Source of the DNA: Plasmodium malariae | Taxonomy: Eukaryota; Apicomplexa; Aconoidasida; Haemosporida; Plasmodiidae | Reading direction: 5' to 3' | Assembly (NCBI RefSeq): GCF_900090045.1 | Contig: NW_021638294.1 | Coordinates: forward strand, 1-64,000 | Length of the DNA: 64,000 nt | In this document: positions 1-13,773 of the stretch, piece by piece | How positions within the stretch are numbered: position 1 is the first letter of the stretch | Layout of the letters: the number at the start of each line of letters is the position of its first letter | Notes under the pieces: generated by a model | Databases searched by the model: none | Told to the model about the DNA's origin: nothing | What the model saw: the letters and a program-made list of their open reading frames with translations, nothing else | Program-made: the position numbers and the translations under genes

Positions 1-3000
1 GTTTTTTCATTAAATGAATTTCTATCATAATAATCTTTGTTCACTAACTTATTTTTGTTAAGTGTTTCAATAATTAATATGTATATATTTTTACTTATCT
101 ATTTATTATATCGTAGATATTTATGTAATTTATAAAAATGCAAATGAATAAGAAGTTACAAAAGTAATATAATAATATAGTATAAGTTTATATCTATTAA
201 TCTAATCTTATAACACTGTAATTCTATATATTTATAATGTGTAACGTACATATATTTAACAAATCAGAATAATACAAATGAACCTTAACAACATCATATG
301 AAATCGTCGACATCTAGCACCTAATGTATTAGTATATATTTTATTTTTTATAATACGTTAACTTAATTTTTAAATATATTATTCATTTTATTAAATAATG
401 TATTAAGATAAATATGTGGTTTAGTACATCAAAAAATTCAGTTGATAAACCGGAAAAGAACAAATAATAAATAACTCCAAATAATAAGCAATTCTTTTTA
501 AAAATCCTATATTAAATCTATTAAAAAAGAAACTAAAACTAAATGATAAACGTTAATAGCAAATAATACAAATAATTTTTAACGATACATATAATTTGAC
601 TCATATATTTGATATATACATACAAGAAATTTTAAATAAAAAAATAATTCGCTAAACATATATTTGCACGTAGCTTATTAAGCCTTTTTATTATGAATTA
701 TATATTATGACTTCCTTTAATTTCATGAATGCACATATTTCATTTAATGAATTAATATTCATTATGTTTCTTTACTCAAATATAGAAGATTGTTGTCACA
801 ACTTTTACTTCATTTACATTATAAAAATATAAATAAATAAATAAATAAATAAAAGACAAATAATATTAAAGAAAATGTAAAATCAGTTATAAATAAGTAT
901 TTTTTAACTGCATATAAAATTCTGATTATTACAATTTTATTTATAACTATACAGTTATAATATACAAAGCAGTTTTTCTATCTTATATTTCAGAGTTTTT
1001 TTTTTTCTTTTCTCTATTCTACATATTAGAATATTTTTCCATTAATTTTACTTTGATTTACAGTTAATTCCACTTAGTATGTTCATGATTAAATATTAAT
1101 ATTATTAAAAATAAATATATAATTAAAATATATTTAATGATTTATCTTAAATAGAAAATATTCTGAAAATATTTCAAAAAATCAATCAAGTAAAAAAGAA
1201 AAAACATCTTCATGGAAGTATTTTATAATTTTTAATACATAAACTTTTTTGGATTCATATTGACAAACATATATGTAATTGTATAATGTATTATTAACGT
1301 ACATAGAAATGGAACAAATGATTCTCATGTTTTATTTTTCTTACACTTTAAAATATTTTTATATAATATTACAACTACTTTTTTTATTATATTCCTCTTT
1401 TTCTCTACTTCATTGAAATTGAATCAAATAGAAATAATATTTGATTCCATAAAAAAAATATTTACACTACAATAAATTAAATATATATATATATTTTTTT
1501 TTGACTTTTTTTTTATCCTTAAATTTTTTATATCTCTTGCTAAAGCATAATATTATATATTAAAGCATAATTCATTTATTACATCATAATAATTATAAAA
1601 TTTATATTATGTAATTAAAAGTATAATTCTATAGGATGAATTATAAAAATAAATAATGAAAAAATATAATATTATTATTATTCTAACCCTTTACATTATA
1701 AAAACATAACACAATTGATTTAATAATATTATATTTTCACCATTCTTTTATGTGATGGAATTTATATAAAAATTTTCTCTAATTATATTTTTGTTATTTT
1801 TACATATTTTACAAGAATATTATATTATGTTCTTTTTAAGTGTATTTTTTTATTTACTTCTTCTCAATAGTTATAATGTCCTTATAAATAGTGTGATTTT
1901 TTCTTAACATAAGTTAATTTATTTGAGATTATAAAATTAAATCACTAAATATTATAAAATTATATATATTTAAAAGAAGAAACATATTTATTAAGCTTAT
2001 TTTATTTAAAACAAATGTGGAAAAGATATAAGAATGTTTAATATTTTAAAATAAATATAAGAATTAATATTAAATTTCTTAAATGATAATATAATGGAAC
2101 AAAAATTATCACTATTGAACAACTTAAAATATAGTTATATGTAACATCTACTGTCATAGTTAAAAAAAAAGATTAGCACTACATTTAATTTTAATAAATA
2201 TGTTTATGTGTTCATTCTATTATCTTTGCTTTTGTATTATTATTTCATTTTAATATATTGTTATATTTTTTGGGATTCATCTTGTATACATTCTTGATTA
2301 ACTTATTATTTTTTAATAAGACATGAAATAGTAAAAAAAATAGCACTTCGGACTATTTATCACTATTTATTTACATAAAAATTAATTTATTTTTGTTTAT
2401 TCTTAATTTATATTTAATAATTCAGTTAATGAAAACTTTCAGAATATCTTTTAGTTAATTCAAGAAAATAAAAAATTGAGAACTTTATAATAACTGATAA
2501 ATAATAATATGTAAACAATAATATATATATGTTACTTGAACATTTTAATTTATGCTTTAATTATGTCTTTTTATTGTTTAAATATGATATCGTAATGCTT
2601 TTGGTAAAAGTTCTTCGTAATTTTTTCATATTTATATCTATATAAAAAGAGTTTATTTAAATTTCTAATTAATTGTATGTATAATTGATAATCTAAAAAC
2701 TTTTGTATAAGTTTTTATTTAGGAATCACTTGATATAAATAATGAATCAACAATAACATTATGTAAAATGTAGTACTTCATAGTGTAATTATCCTACTAC
2801 ATAGTTTATACCGTTAATATTATTTTATAATATTTATCATTCAACTTTCTCTCATTACACATTCCAGAAGATATACGTAAATCGCTAAAAAATTATATAT
2901 AATTTTCTTTTTATACAGTCATTAGAAATAACTTAATTGTATATGTACCGAAAGAGTAATCTATATATGATTTAAAACTAACATAAATATATAAATGAAA

Positions 3001-4852
3001 GTGTAATTCATATTAGTTTAACTTATTATATCTAAAATAAAAAATATTTGTTAATCCAAGAACTTGTCAATTTTCATATTTGTAGTTTAATATATGTAAA
3101 TTTTTGTACCATGTAAGAAAACAAATATGTATGTCAGAATTTCAATAAAATACATTAAATAATTTGATTATATTTATGCTTAATCTTTTAAAGTATATAA
3201 GATATTATATGCCTTGTGTCACTATATTCTGACTAAACAGCAAAACAAAATTTATAAATACTGAGCTATAATTTGTTAATTTATTAAAAATTCAAAAAAA
3301 TGTGATAGAAAATTTAAAAGCATATAATATAAATGATTCATATATAAAATAAAAAAAAAAAACAATATTAATAATAACGCGAAATTACTTGCTAGAATAT
3401 GACGTAAGAACTGTTTTAATCTATAGATTACAAAGACAAGCGTATTTCTTATGTGAAAAACTTCAAAAGTTATGCATAAAAAAGAATTCTGTTAATTAAG
3501 ATAAAATGGAAAAAATAAACTTAATTATTAAGTAATTTTAAAATATGAATTTCAAATTGAATTCAAATAATTCTTAATATTTTCTCGTAATAAAAAAGAT
3601 ATATTATTTAATTATAATATTATGCAACCAGCACAATTGAGAAAGTAACTTTTTCAACATATTATTATTTGCTATAAATAAAAACTTTTTTTTTTCTTCA
3701 GGAAGAAATCATAAAATAAAACTTATTTATTGATAGAATATTTACTCACTAATTATAAAATTTTTTCTAGGATACATTAAATGACAATAATGAGTAATTT
3801 ACAGTTTTTACCAGTTACTAATATAAAAATGATTTAAATTATATAAAGATATTTTATACTATATATAAATAAATAATATTAAACAAGAAATATATATAAA
3901 AAAATTTTAGAACTGATCTATCAATTTTTGATTAAATTTAATTCAATAATTTCTTCTTATAATAATACAAGAATATATGTAAATTACATAGCTTATTTAT
4001 ATAGTAATATTCAGTAAAATATATATATATGCTAAATGTTTACAGAAATGAATTAACTTTGTTACTAAACACAATAATAAAATGATAAATTGATTTAAAT
4101 ATTCATCTAATTTTGACGAATTAAAATTTTCAAGGTAGTACAGAGTTATAAATAAGACGTATTTTACAATTTATGGTTCTTTATTAAATATTCATAATTT
4201 CACATATATACGAAGCAAAAATAACTAAAAATAGTTCTTATGCTTGTTTTTACCATAAATATGTTTGCATCATATTTTATAAAATCTATTTTATATAATT
4301 TATATTAGGTTTTCTTTAGATAAAATGTACATATATAATACAACAAAATATTTAAAACTATTGGTATAATACATAACAGGGTATATTTATTTTGTATTTA
4401 AATTAATAATATATTTACATAAAAACCTAAAAAAATAATAATTTTTATACAAAAGATATAAAGTAAAAAGAAAATACTCTTATACAAATATAAGTTATCA
4501 CAGTTATAAATAATTTTACGAATAGTAACATTATATATTAATAATAAAGAAGGAATATAAATATTCATAGGATTATATTTTAATATACAAATATATGTAT
4601 TCTCTCATAATACTTAATTAAGCTAAAGAAATAATTTAAAATATGATTTCGAAAACTTTAAAACTATTAAAATAAAAAAAGAAAAAAGGAATATATATTT
4701 TTATTGTTTCGTACAAAACAGACCAGATGTACTCACGGGCATTTACAATAATTTACAAATTATGCGTATGCTTATTAAGTTCATCATTAACAATATTATA
4801 GTTATTACTTCATATTAAAGAATTCTTTACAAAAATATAATATTAATTATTA
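1..4852. other. Intergenic AT-rich DNA 3' of a fam-m gene; partial duplicated spacer
   Basis: No gene is visible. The DNA is a diverged copy of the fam-l to fam-m spacer at 59098-63438. About 1-400 matches about 60050-60420 (shared words around a TAGATATTTATGTAATTTAT core). About 2170-4850 matches about 60700-63438; for example 3760-3880 and 62300-62420 align over their whole length. About 1.4 kb between 400 and 2170 has no counterpart in the right copy. By the cassette layout a fam-l gene is expected just off the left edge. Confidence 0.6.
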
Positions 4853-5752
4853 TTAGTTTTGCTCTGTCATCAACTTAATTTTATTATATTTTTCATTATT
4901 TCTTATGATTTTATAAATCGCTATTATAAGGATAATTGCTAATATAATGAAAACTACTGCAAATAATATTATATAGATTTGTCCTTCTTCTAAACTTGTT
5001 AGTTCTTTTACAAAATCTATAATAGCTTTTTCTATAGCATACCGTTTTGAATCTAAATCATCTACGGACAATTCAAATCCCCGTTTTATTGGTAATCCTA
5101 TTCCCATAAGAAAAAAAATAAAAAATAAAGCAACTCCAAATCCGTATTTTTTCAATTTTATTTTTTTTAAAGTTATAGCACGAATTCTCCTTTTTTTTTC
5201 AAGAAAATTATCATAATTTTTTTTTTTAATCCATTTTTTTTCAAAATGGAAATGTTTTCCATCAAATATTCCATTATTATAATCAATATATTCCGTATAG
5301 TATTGTGCTTTATTTAATAAGCATCTATTAGATTGTTTTTTTTTTTCTTTATCACCTCTTTCATTATTATTTACACTTATTTTTTTGTATCCTGCATTAT
5401 TAGATATATCATATATTATCTCTAAATTATTTGAATTATTAAGCCGTTTACTTTTTGCTAGTAATCGATAATTTTTTGTATTTGTTTTTCTATCAAGGTC
5501 GAAGTACCTATTAAATGATTTCTTAAACATACTCTAAAAAAAAAGGAAAATGTAAATATATGTCATTTAGTTGATATACACTATAATAAAAAACAAAAAG
5601 TATTAATAAATATAAATTACTAAAAATAAAAACAATACAAATATCCTTAAATATTATTATTATACTGCTTCAATGTTAAAATAACATATCCATTTTAAAA
5701 GGACAAACAGAGCAATTTTAATAAATAATATTAGTTTAATTTTTCGTTCCAT
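4853..5752 (-). CDS. Plasmodium exported protein, fam-m type (two exons, 255 aa)
   Basis: Exons are 5666-5752 (29 codons) and 4853-5533, with a 132 nt intron whose donor is GTATAA and whose acceptor is a T-run ending TTTAG, phase 0. The start is the ATG of an MERKIKL peptide. Exon 1 is hydrophobic (ILFIKIALFVLLKWICYF) and acts as a signal anchor. A PEXEL-like RLLAK has its Arg at residue 52; position 5 is Lys, not the canonical E/D/Q. The middle is charged and Asn-rich and carries the family signature FDGKHFHFEKKW (about 119-130). Membrane segments lie at about 160-178 and 214-237, with an RNNEKYNKIKL tail. Known for the family: short, exported, P. malariae lineage; structural similarity to RH5 has been proposed. 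Function is unknown. The fam-m name is likely but not certain. Confidence 0.88.
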
Positions 5753-8699
5753 AATAAGTGTCATTAATATTCTTATTTATATATTGAAGAACGAAATAAA
5801 AATATTATAATATATTAGCAGATATAAAGTATGTTTTAATTATTTGAAAAAATATTTTTTTGTTGCTACGTTAATAATTAATAAAATATATATAACTGTA
5901 GTGAACATTACATTTACAAAAATAATCGATCAAAAAATATACTACAAAAATTTTATGTTAAAGTTATTAAAAAGAAAAATAAATGTACATTTAAATCATA
6001 TAATTTGAATACACTAAAAATAATTCAAAATATATTATTTAATTTTTTAACTTGATATATTGTTTAAATAATTTTTTTTAATCCTTTTTTCAATAAATTA
6101 AAAAGAAAAATACGTTTTCCTTTAATATTTAGAAATATTGATCTTATAGAGAATATATAGGAGCTATAGAATGTATATTATACACTTCTCTAGATATTGC
6201 AACAACAAATACTAATTTTAATGATGTTATTCATTTAATCGAATTTTTTAAACATAATATTTTAGAATAATATGTTATTATTAGTAAAAATATTAATAAT
6301 ATAATTAAAATAATAGTTACAATAAATTAATAAAACAAAATTTAATGTTACGTCAATTATAATACATGATTTATTTACTTCATAAACACATACATTATTT
6401 TATAGACTATATGGTGTACAAAAAAACAAAATTAATTACATACTACTTAATTTATGGTAAAATATACATCTAAAAGTAAAGTAATTACTCATTTTTTATT
6501 AACCTACAACAATTTTTGAAAATTATTATTTTTAATTAAGTTTAAACTAAATAATTTTTTGCAAATATAATATTCTTAAATTTTTAAAATAATTTATTTT
6601 TCTTTAAATAAACATATATATTTAAAAATAATTTAATAATAAAAAGAAATATATAATAAAAGAATAAATTTTTTTTTAAAGGTGTGTTAATCTTTTTTAT
6701 TCACATTTATCCATATAATATCCCAAAATTTTGAGATCTAATTACATTTCTGCAGAAAATAAAAATGCTTAAGCTATTTTATATCCTAAGAAATAAATAC
6801 ATAAATATACGTACCCATAGTAATTAAACAACTATGAATATTAATATTTGGGTGATATTTGAATTTACATAATAACTCTTTTAAAAAAAATCAAAGTTCT
6901 ATCATGCAAAAAGTTTATGCAAAAAATTCACAATAAATTAGATATATTAACCTTATACAGTTAATCTTTTTACTTAAAACATATCTTAATATTTTAATTA
7001 AAATATATTGCTTTTATAGAATAACTAAAAATATAATTATATATTTATTAATAAGAATAAATGTATAACTTTGATCTACTTTTATTTAACGAAAAATTAA
7101 TAAAAAAAAATGTATTAAAAAGAAACAATAAAATTCCTTTTCATTGATATAAAATCCTTATATTTTCGTTTTTATTTAATATCCGACGTTACCTGATGTA
7201 AATAAATGTATAGAAAAAAATGCAAAGCATCACACATATATAAGTAATTATCTATATATAATTATTATAAGAAAAAAATTTATATACCTAAAAATTTATT
7301 TACATATTGTTTAATGCTTTATTATATTTTATTATATCCATTTTATATACTTTTATAAAGTACTTATTATTTAAGAAATAACAGAATGCGTAAATATCTT
7401 GTGAAACCCACTAATAATAGATAAATATTCGTTCAAAAAAAATTTCTCTTAATACTATCAAAAATAAAAAATATATAATAAATTTTAATTTATAAATTTC
7501 TTTTAATATGGATATCTCGGTTATACTTATGAAACAGTTTTATATCTAAGCATTACGTGAGTTATATAATGATACATATATTTTGAAAACTACATTTATT
7601 TATAATATTTCATGAATACTAAAATTGATAATGTGATGTTAAAAATTAATACATTAAAGAAATATAATATTAGTTTATATTGGTAATTCTATCATAAAAA
7701 AATATTAAATGTAAAAATATCCTTATATGAAATAAACATTGAAACATATAATTCCAATAATAAATTATTTTCAAAGAATATTTGTTATTATTTCTATAAA
7801 ATATTCATAATAACAAAAAACATATCAAATAGTTTTAGTTTTATCATACGGAAAACAATAATATACGTTTAAATTAAAACGATTATATAATTAATATTTT
7901 TAATATGTTCTTTAAATAATCACTCATAACCATAAAAAGACTAAAAAATTTTAAGTTTCTTAAAAAACAATATTGCCTCATTCATTTAGGGGATTTGTAT
8001 TAATTTGCAATTTTGTATATCAAGTTAAATGAGCTCATATATTTTATTATAAAAATCTACGTAAAAACCTATATACATATAATTTTCTCATATATAACCC
8101 TTTTGTTGAGAATAATTAGCTGTATGTAATTAATATTACAATGAAACAAAAAATACATATATATAAGTATAACATATGAGAATAATAAATTACCTCATAA
8201 GAATACACTATATTATTAAAATAATTATAGAACCATACAAACCGAAATAAATATTTAATACATAATTTTTTACTTTTGTGTGTTAATATATATGTTTATA
8301 TTATCCATGAATTATAATAAAAGTTATATTCATGCAAGAAGGAACTTTTTTAATAACATTAAATCATTAAACAAAAAGTAGAAATTTATCAGTTATATGA
8401 AAAATTTGTCTTCTTTAACAGATATGTTCATTACATCTATACTTTATATTCATTTTCTCGAATATAAACCACATATTTGAATATTTACACTAGGATATAA
8501 ATAAACGTAAAGATACTTATAATAGGCGACTATAATCCAACTATGACTTCATTATTACACACGAATAACAATAATATATCTTCAACAATAAGCATAAGAT
8601 TATTATGGGACTAAATAATATTTCCAATTTAATTTAATAATGTAAATAATAGAAATTCTATTAAAAAAAGTTTTACAGCTAGATCAAATATCAAAGCTT
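5753..8699. other. Intergenic: 5' flank of the fam-m gene
   Basis: No gene is visible. It holds the presumed promoter element (6129-6200). About 6120-6560 is a diverged copy of about 28010-28470, the 5' flank of the 26742-27638 fam-m gene, so more than 800 bp upstream of these genes was duplicated with them. From about 8400 to 8700 the minus strand may continue the decayed coding remnant described next, but no frame is convincing there. Confidence 0.5.
6129..6200 (-). promoter_or_regulatory. Shared fam-gene upstream element
   Basis: A run on the + strand like ATTGATCTTATAGAGAATAT followed by GGAGCTATAGAA and a pyrimidine-rich TCTCTAGATATTGC lies 377-448 bp 5' of the start codon. The same ATTGAG-(TATAGA)n pattern occurs at nearly the same distance before all seven fam-type genes with a visible start. 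It is inferred to mark the promoter or transcription start region; no factor is known to me. Confidence 0.45.
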
Positions 8700-9380
8700 T
8701 ACTAATAGTAATGAATATTTTAAAGCTTTTTTCTCCCTAGAGTTCGCATATCTCCTTTATTTATATATATGAATAAATAGCCAACATATTTTTCAAAGAA
8801 ATTATCTATCCCTGTAAATGGTTTGCATATAATTCATGTAAATTTATAAACTAAAAATTTGGACGCAACTGTTGTATTATTTTTACTCATAGATTCTAAT
8901 TTTCTAACAAATTCTAATACATTTATATCTTTCTCATTTCTGAATCATAATGCCATTTACAAATAACGTAACTTTTAATACTACCTTTTTTGTCTACTTC
9001 TCATCCTCTGAAAACAAAATATTCGTTTATTAAAACAATGTTCTACTGGAAAGTGTCACATTATCTAAAGATTTATCAAAGCCCATTACAATCAAAATTA
9101 AGTATAACAATCATTCACGAAATTATATACTTACTCATTAAGATACTATTAATAATAATATAATATGAGGTAGATAATAATATTAGGCAAATTTTCTAGG
9201 ATGATATTATTACAACTCATTATATTAATTAGAAGGTTACAAATTATATAGAAGAAATATAGGAGTTTTTACTAAAATAAAAAATTTCACTTTCCCATTC
9301 ACATAAAAATCATTCGTTCTTATAATATCCTTGAGCTTGTAAACAATTTAACATATTTTAACAAGTTACTAATAAAATGA
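8700..9380 (-). pseudogene. Decayed coding remnant, unknown family (relic A)
   Basis: Not an intact gene. The minus strand carries coding-like stretches broken by stops and frame shifts. One reads RNEKDINVLEFVRKLESMSK, then TTVASKFLVYKF, a stop, then KPFTGIDNFFEKYVGYLF (about 8760-8955). Another reads VYKLKDIIRTNDFYVNGKVK (about 9280-9350). Base composition is less AT-rich than the surroundings. The arrangement resembles relic B at 50474-51006 (LKDI..N..Y.N; T-A-S-K-x-L; II.K..T.I), so the two look like remnants of one gene family. I do not recognise the family. The boundaries are approximate. Confidence 0.4.
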
Positions 9381-10729
9381 TATTGTCATTTGATTTATAA
9401 ATATTTATTTTTTGTTTTTAAAAATATATTAAAAATAAGTAAAATATAAATATAAACCTTAATAAAGAAAATATAATATTAAAAATGTTCTAATGAATAT
9501 TTGCAATAATGTTATTTATTAATAAAGTAACACTTTTTACAGTGAATGTTTGCACAGTAAATATTATAAAAAAATGTTTGAAATATATATTTATATATAT
9601 ATTTCCCCATAGAACTATTAAAAAATTTTGTTATTTATAACATTTATAAATATAATAAAATTGATCTTTTGATGTTTAATGATTTAATTTTATATTTAAT
9701 ATAAAAAATATATATATACATTGAATACACATATTGACATATATATTACAAATATAACTATTAATTTTTTTCTCATTAACCTAAAAAAAAAAAATAGTTC
9801 TGTACGCTTACTATAATTGTTAAACATTATTTATTAATTAAAAAAATTAAACTTATATGAAATTTAATACTAATTATAGAATGTGAAACAAAAATAAAAA
9901 TAAGGTAAAATTTTTCTTTGTTTCAAAAAATACAAGCTGCACGTTAAATATATTTCGAATATTTAGAACATTTATGCAATGTTATATTAAATTTTGTATT
10001 CTTGAAGTGAAAACACCTATAAAATTTGTATATTTTAAAAAGGGAAATCCAAATGTGCGGTTACATAATTTTATATCTAATAAAAGTATTCGTGTATGTT
10101 TAAATTAATTATTCATATTCATCCAAATAAAAGTATCATATATAAATAATTTACATTTATTCTCGTAATATTTAACTTGTTTTTAAGTAAATACATATAT
10201 CATAAATAATTAGTATTATTAAATGCATATATATTATATAAAAACAGACACATTAAAAAAGCATTATATAATAAATATTGGAAAAAATATATTCTAATTT
10301 TATTAAAATTTAAGAATATATATTAATTTTCATATTTCATATCAAAATATATAAGTATATATTAGTGATTTCATATATATTACATATTTCAATAATATTA
10401 TTACAGTATGTAGTATCATTAAGAATACAATAAATTTTTTTAAACTCCGAAATAAATACTCTTTTGCAGAAAATAATTATGCTTAATAATGATGCTAACT
10501 ATTCTTTTTGACGATAAACTATATTTTAGAGTATCTAGAAATGTTAGATTAATATTACATTACATATACTAGCAAAAGTTAAAACGTTATACAGTAATTT
10601 TTTGAAATAGAGAATTAAGACTAATAATTTCAAATGTGAGGAGACAAGTAATATATTTAAATTACGTAAATGTATTTCATTATAAATGTTTTAATTAAGT
10701 TTCTATCTTTTCTATATCCATCTGTATAG
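9381..10729. other. Intergenic, nothing recognised
   Basis: This is highly AT-rich DNA with short homopolymer runs and TA tracts. I see no open frame with coding character on either strand and no RNA gene. A first exon for relic A would be expected near the left part of this stretch but was not found. Confidence 0.4.
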
Positions 10730-11030
10730 CACACTATATACAATAGTCATTTTTCAAAATATATATTCTGTATTCTTTGATAGATTTTGATGTAGGACTT
10801 ATATTTTTGGTAATAATTTTATTCTCATTTATATCTATTAATCTATGTTTTAATTATTATTATATTGTTTGGAGTTATTTCTTATATTTTTTAATTTAAT
10901 TAGTCTTGATATTTTGTGGAAATTTGTATTTTCTCTAATATATTCTAAGTGACGTTTATACTTTTTTTTCTTTCCTTTTTATTATCTCCTTATTCATCAT
11001 TTGATGACGTCTTTTTTTTCAAAATTATAT
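10730..11030 (-). pseudogene. Possible weak coding remnant (relic D)
   Basis: The + strand is strongly T-rich, so the minus strand is A- and purine-rich as Plasmodium exons are. A short minus-strand frame reads RLIDINENKIITKNISPTSK and continues with SIKEYRIYILKNDYCI before a stop. Upstream a second frame has KKKTSSNDE followed by many stops. This is compatible with a badly decayed lysine-rich exon, but low-complexity bias alone could also give it. Confidence 0.2.
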
Positions 11031-13773
11031 TTGTTTCTTAAAAATTTATTATGTATTGTACTAATAATATAATATATTTGTAATGCAAACAAGTATCTTT
11101 TTTTTTCCTGTGATTTATAGTTTTATTAAATAGGAACTAAAAATAAGGCTTAATAATATATTTTACTATTTTGAAAAAAGATTTACCACTTAAAAAGAAA
11201 ATTGTGTTTACAAAAATGAAATAAAAGACAACAAAAAATATTAAAAAAAAATAATTTTATTAAAATTAAAAAATATATATTTGAAAATTTTTCTTTTCAA
11301 TACTTATCTTTTTATTTTTTTTCTTGAAACAAACAATGATTTATAGAAATATAAGAATATCACTATATTTACTGCTACTCTATATAACTATTATATAACG
11401 CTATGATTATACGGTAGATAAAATAAGTAATGTATCAAAATAATTTAACAAATCAAAATTTTTTGCTTATTTCTAATTTGAATTTACATGGGTTGCTCAA
11501 ATTTTTACGTAGAATATATAAATTTTAAATTAAATCTAATTTTTTAAGAGACCTATGTGTTTTTTATTTTATAGATTTTAAATATCATATAACCAGAATT
11601 ACTGTTTTCATTTTAGACGCTGACTTTTGAAATAGATAATATTTTAAACCAATTTGATATTTACATTTTTATTTTATTTTATTATGCTTTTTGTACTGAT
11701 GAATAAAAAATACATATATATTAATAAAAATATGTACTTATAATTTTTTAATACAGAATTTATTATTATATAATTAACAAGTCTATACAACTTATAAAAT
11801 GAAGTAAAATACAAATAGAATAATTAATAGATTTAACCTAAACCTTATTATCTTTTTTTCCTTTTATTTAGTTCTATTTTTTTATAAGTATTTACTTGAT
11901 AAATTTTTTCATTAAAAATAAATAAACGTTTATTTGTTATTAATAATAACAAATATTTGGTTTTTATTCTCTTTATTGTTTTATATGTAAGTGTATATAA
12001 AATTACGTACATAAAATAAAAGGGGAAAATGCTTTTTTTTTTTTTTTTTTTTCATTTACATGTTTGCAGCATCATAATAAAAATAACGAATAACACACAA
12101 TCAATTTTTTCATTCCTTTTTATATTTAACTCTTTTTGTCTCTATGTTTGTAAAAATGGTTTTTTAAATATAAAACTTGTGTAAATTATGAATATAATTT
12201 TTTATTATCTGTAATAAAAATAAATATACATTGAAAAAAAAAATAATATCATATAAATAAATAAAATATTTCATATAAATTCATGGTAGAATTTTGTTAT
12301 TCTAAATATCTTTTTTTTATTATTTTTCTAATTTTCATCTTATAAAATAAAAAATCATTCTTTGAAATCTTCGTAGAAACATATTTAAAATATATTCATT
12401 TTTATAAATTTTGTTTTCTAACGGCCTAAAAATTGATAAAATAAACATAAAATTTTTTATAAATAAGAATAATCTTATTAAATAAAAAAATAAGAAAAAA
12501 AGAGAAATAATTTATTATTCTTTTCTAGGCATTTTGAAATAAATGTTATAGCAAGTTACAACATATGATATATGATAAATAAAAGTAAAATAGCAGCACA
12601 TATACAAAAATGAAAAATATTACGATATTACTTTTCACAATTATTTTATTATAAATGAATAGTAAAACACTTATTGTGAATATATTTTCTAATAAAATAT
12701 ATGATACACAAATTATAATAATAAATTTCATTTGATATATGAATTTATATTATTATTATTCTTCAGATACAAAATGATTTCATTAATAAATTTTATTAAA
12801 CCCTTTAGAAAATTACTAAATATTTTTTTCTTTTATCGTTAACTTATGATAATAATCAATTTATAGTATGAAATATCTGATTTTTTGTTTATATTTATAT
12901 ATACAATACAAAATTATATATTATACATAGTCAAATGTAAAATGAACTTAAAATGTTAATAATTATATGTAATAGAATGGAGAGAATTAAGGGATTATTT
13001 TATAGTTATTCAATGTAATTTATTCAGAGAACAATAAATTTATAATTAAAACTAATTTTTTAAAAAGTTATATTTTTACTTTAACAAAAAAATACTTATT
13101 CTCAGATATAATATTTACATTTTAGTTAAGTTCCTCCTTCATTTACTAATATTCTAATTTCAGCAATAATCATGATGTTTTGTTTCTTGACAAATATATA
13201 TATTATTATAAAATACAGTAAAAATTAATCCAAATAATTTGAATGGTGTTATTTTAACATTAGAAACAGAGGATAATTAATAAGAGCGAAAAAACTATAC
13301 TTTTGAAAGAAATAGCATCTATATATTTATAATATATTAAAAAATCACAGTAGATTCCTAAATAGATATTCCAATATAATGTACAATTTATATAAATATA
13401 TATTAAATTTAACTTAATATTCTGCAACATATATATACACAACTACATAATCCCAATATGAATAATAAATAATTGGAAAAATATTTTTTTGTATAAATTT
13501 TTTTTAATTACAATAAAGTAATATATTTTTCCAAATTATTATATTAATAATTAAAGACTTTTATTTTATATTATACAGAATGTACTTTATTCTTAAAATA
13601 TTAAGTAAAAATTAATTAAGACATTCTTCTAAGGAATTTCTTTTTACATTTTATGCACGACAAAAGGAATATACTATATATAAATGTACTATGGAACATT
13701 ACTTTTATTTGTATATGTATTAACATGATATAGATATAATTTATTTTATTTAATTCATATATTCTTTTATACA
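11031..13773. other. Intergenic: 5' flank of the first PIR gene, duplicated
   Basis: No gene is visible; the open frames at 12546-12731 and 13260-13442 on the minus strand are low-complexity Ile/Tyr/Leu strings. A 20 nt T run lies at 12033-12052. About 12540-13770 is homologous to about 38940-40170 before the third PIR gene: the GAAAAATATTACGATATTA word at about 12609 matches about 39014, and 13081-13250 aligns with 39485-39650. The PIR promoter therefore lies in a duplicated block. Confidence 0.55.

Noticed and set aside
12546..12731. Open frame on the minus strand, 61 residues
   Set aside because: Almost only Ile, Phe, Leu, Tyr and Val; expected by chance in DNA of this composition, and the stretch is non-coding duplicated PIR flank.
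13260..13442. Open frame on the minus strand, 60 residues
   Set aside because: Low-complexity and located in the conserved 5' flank of the PIR gene; the homologous place at 39650-39830 is not open.
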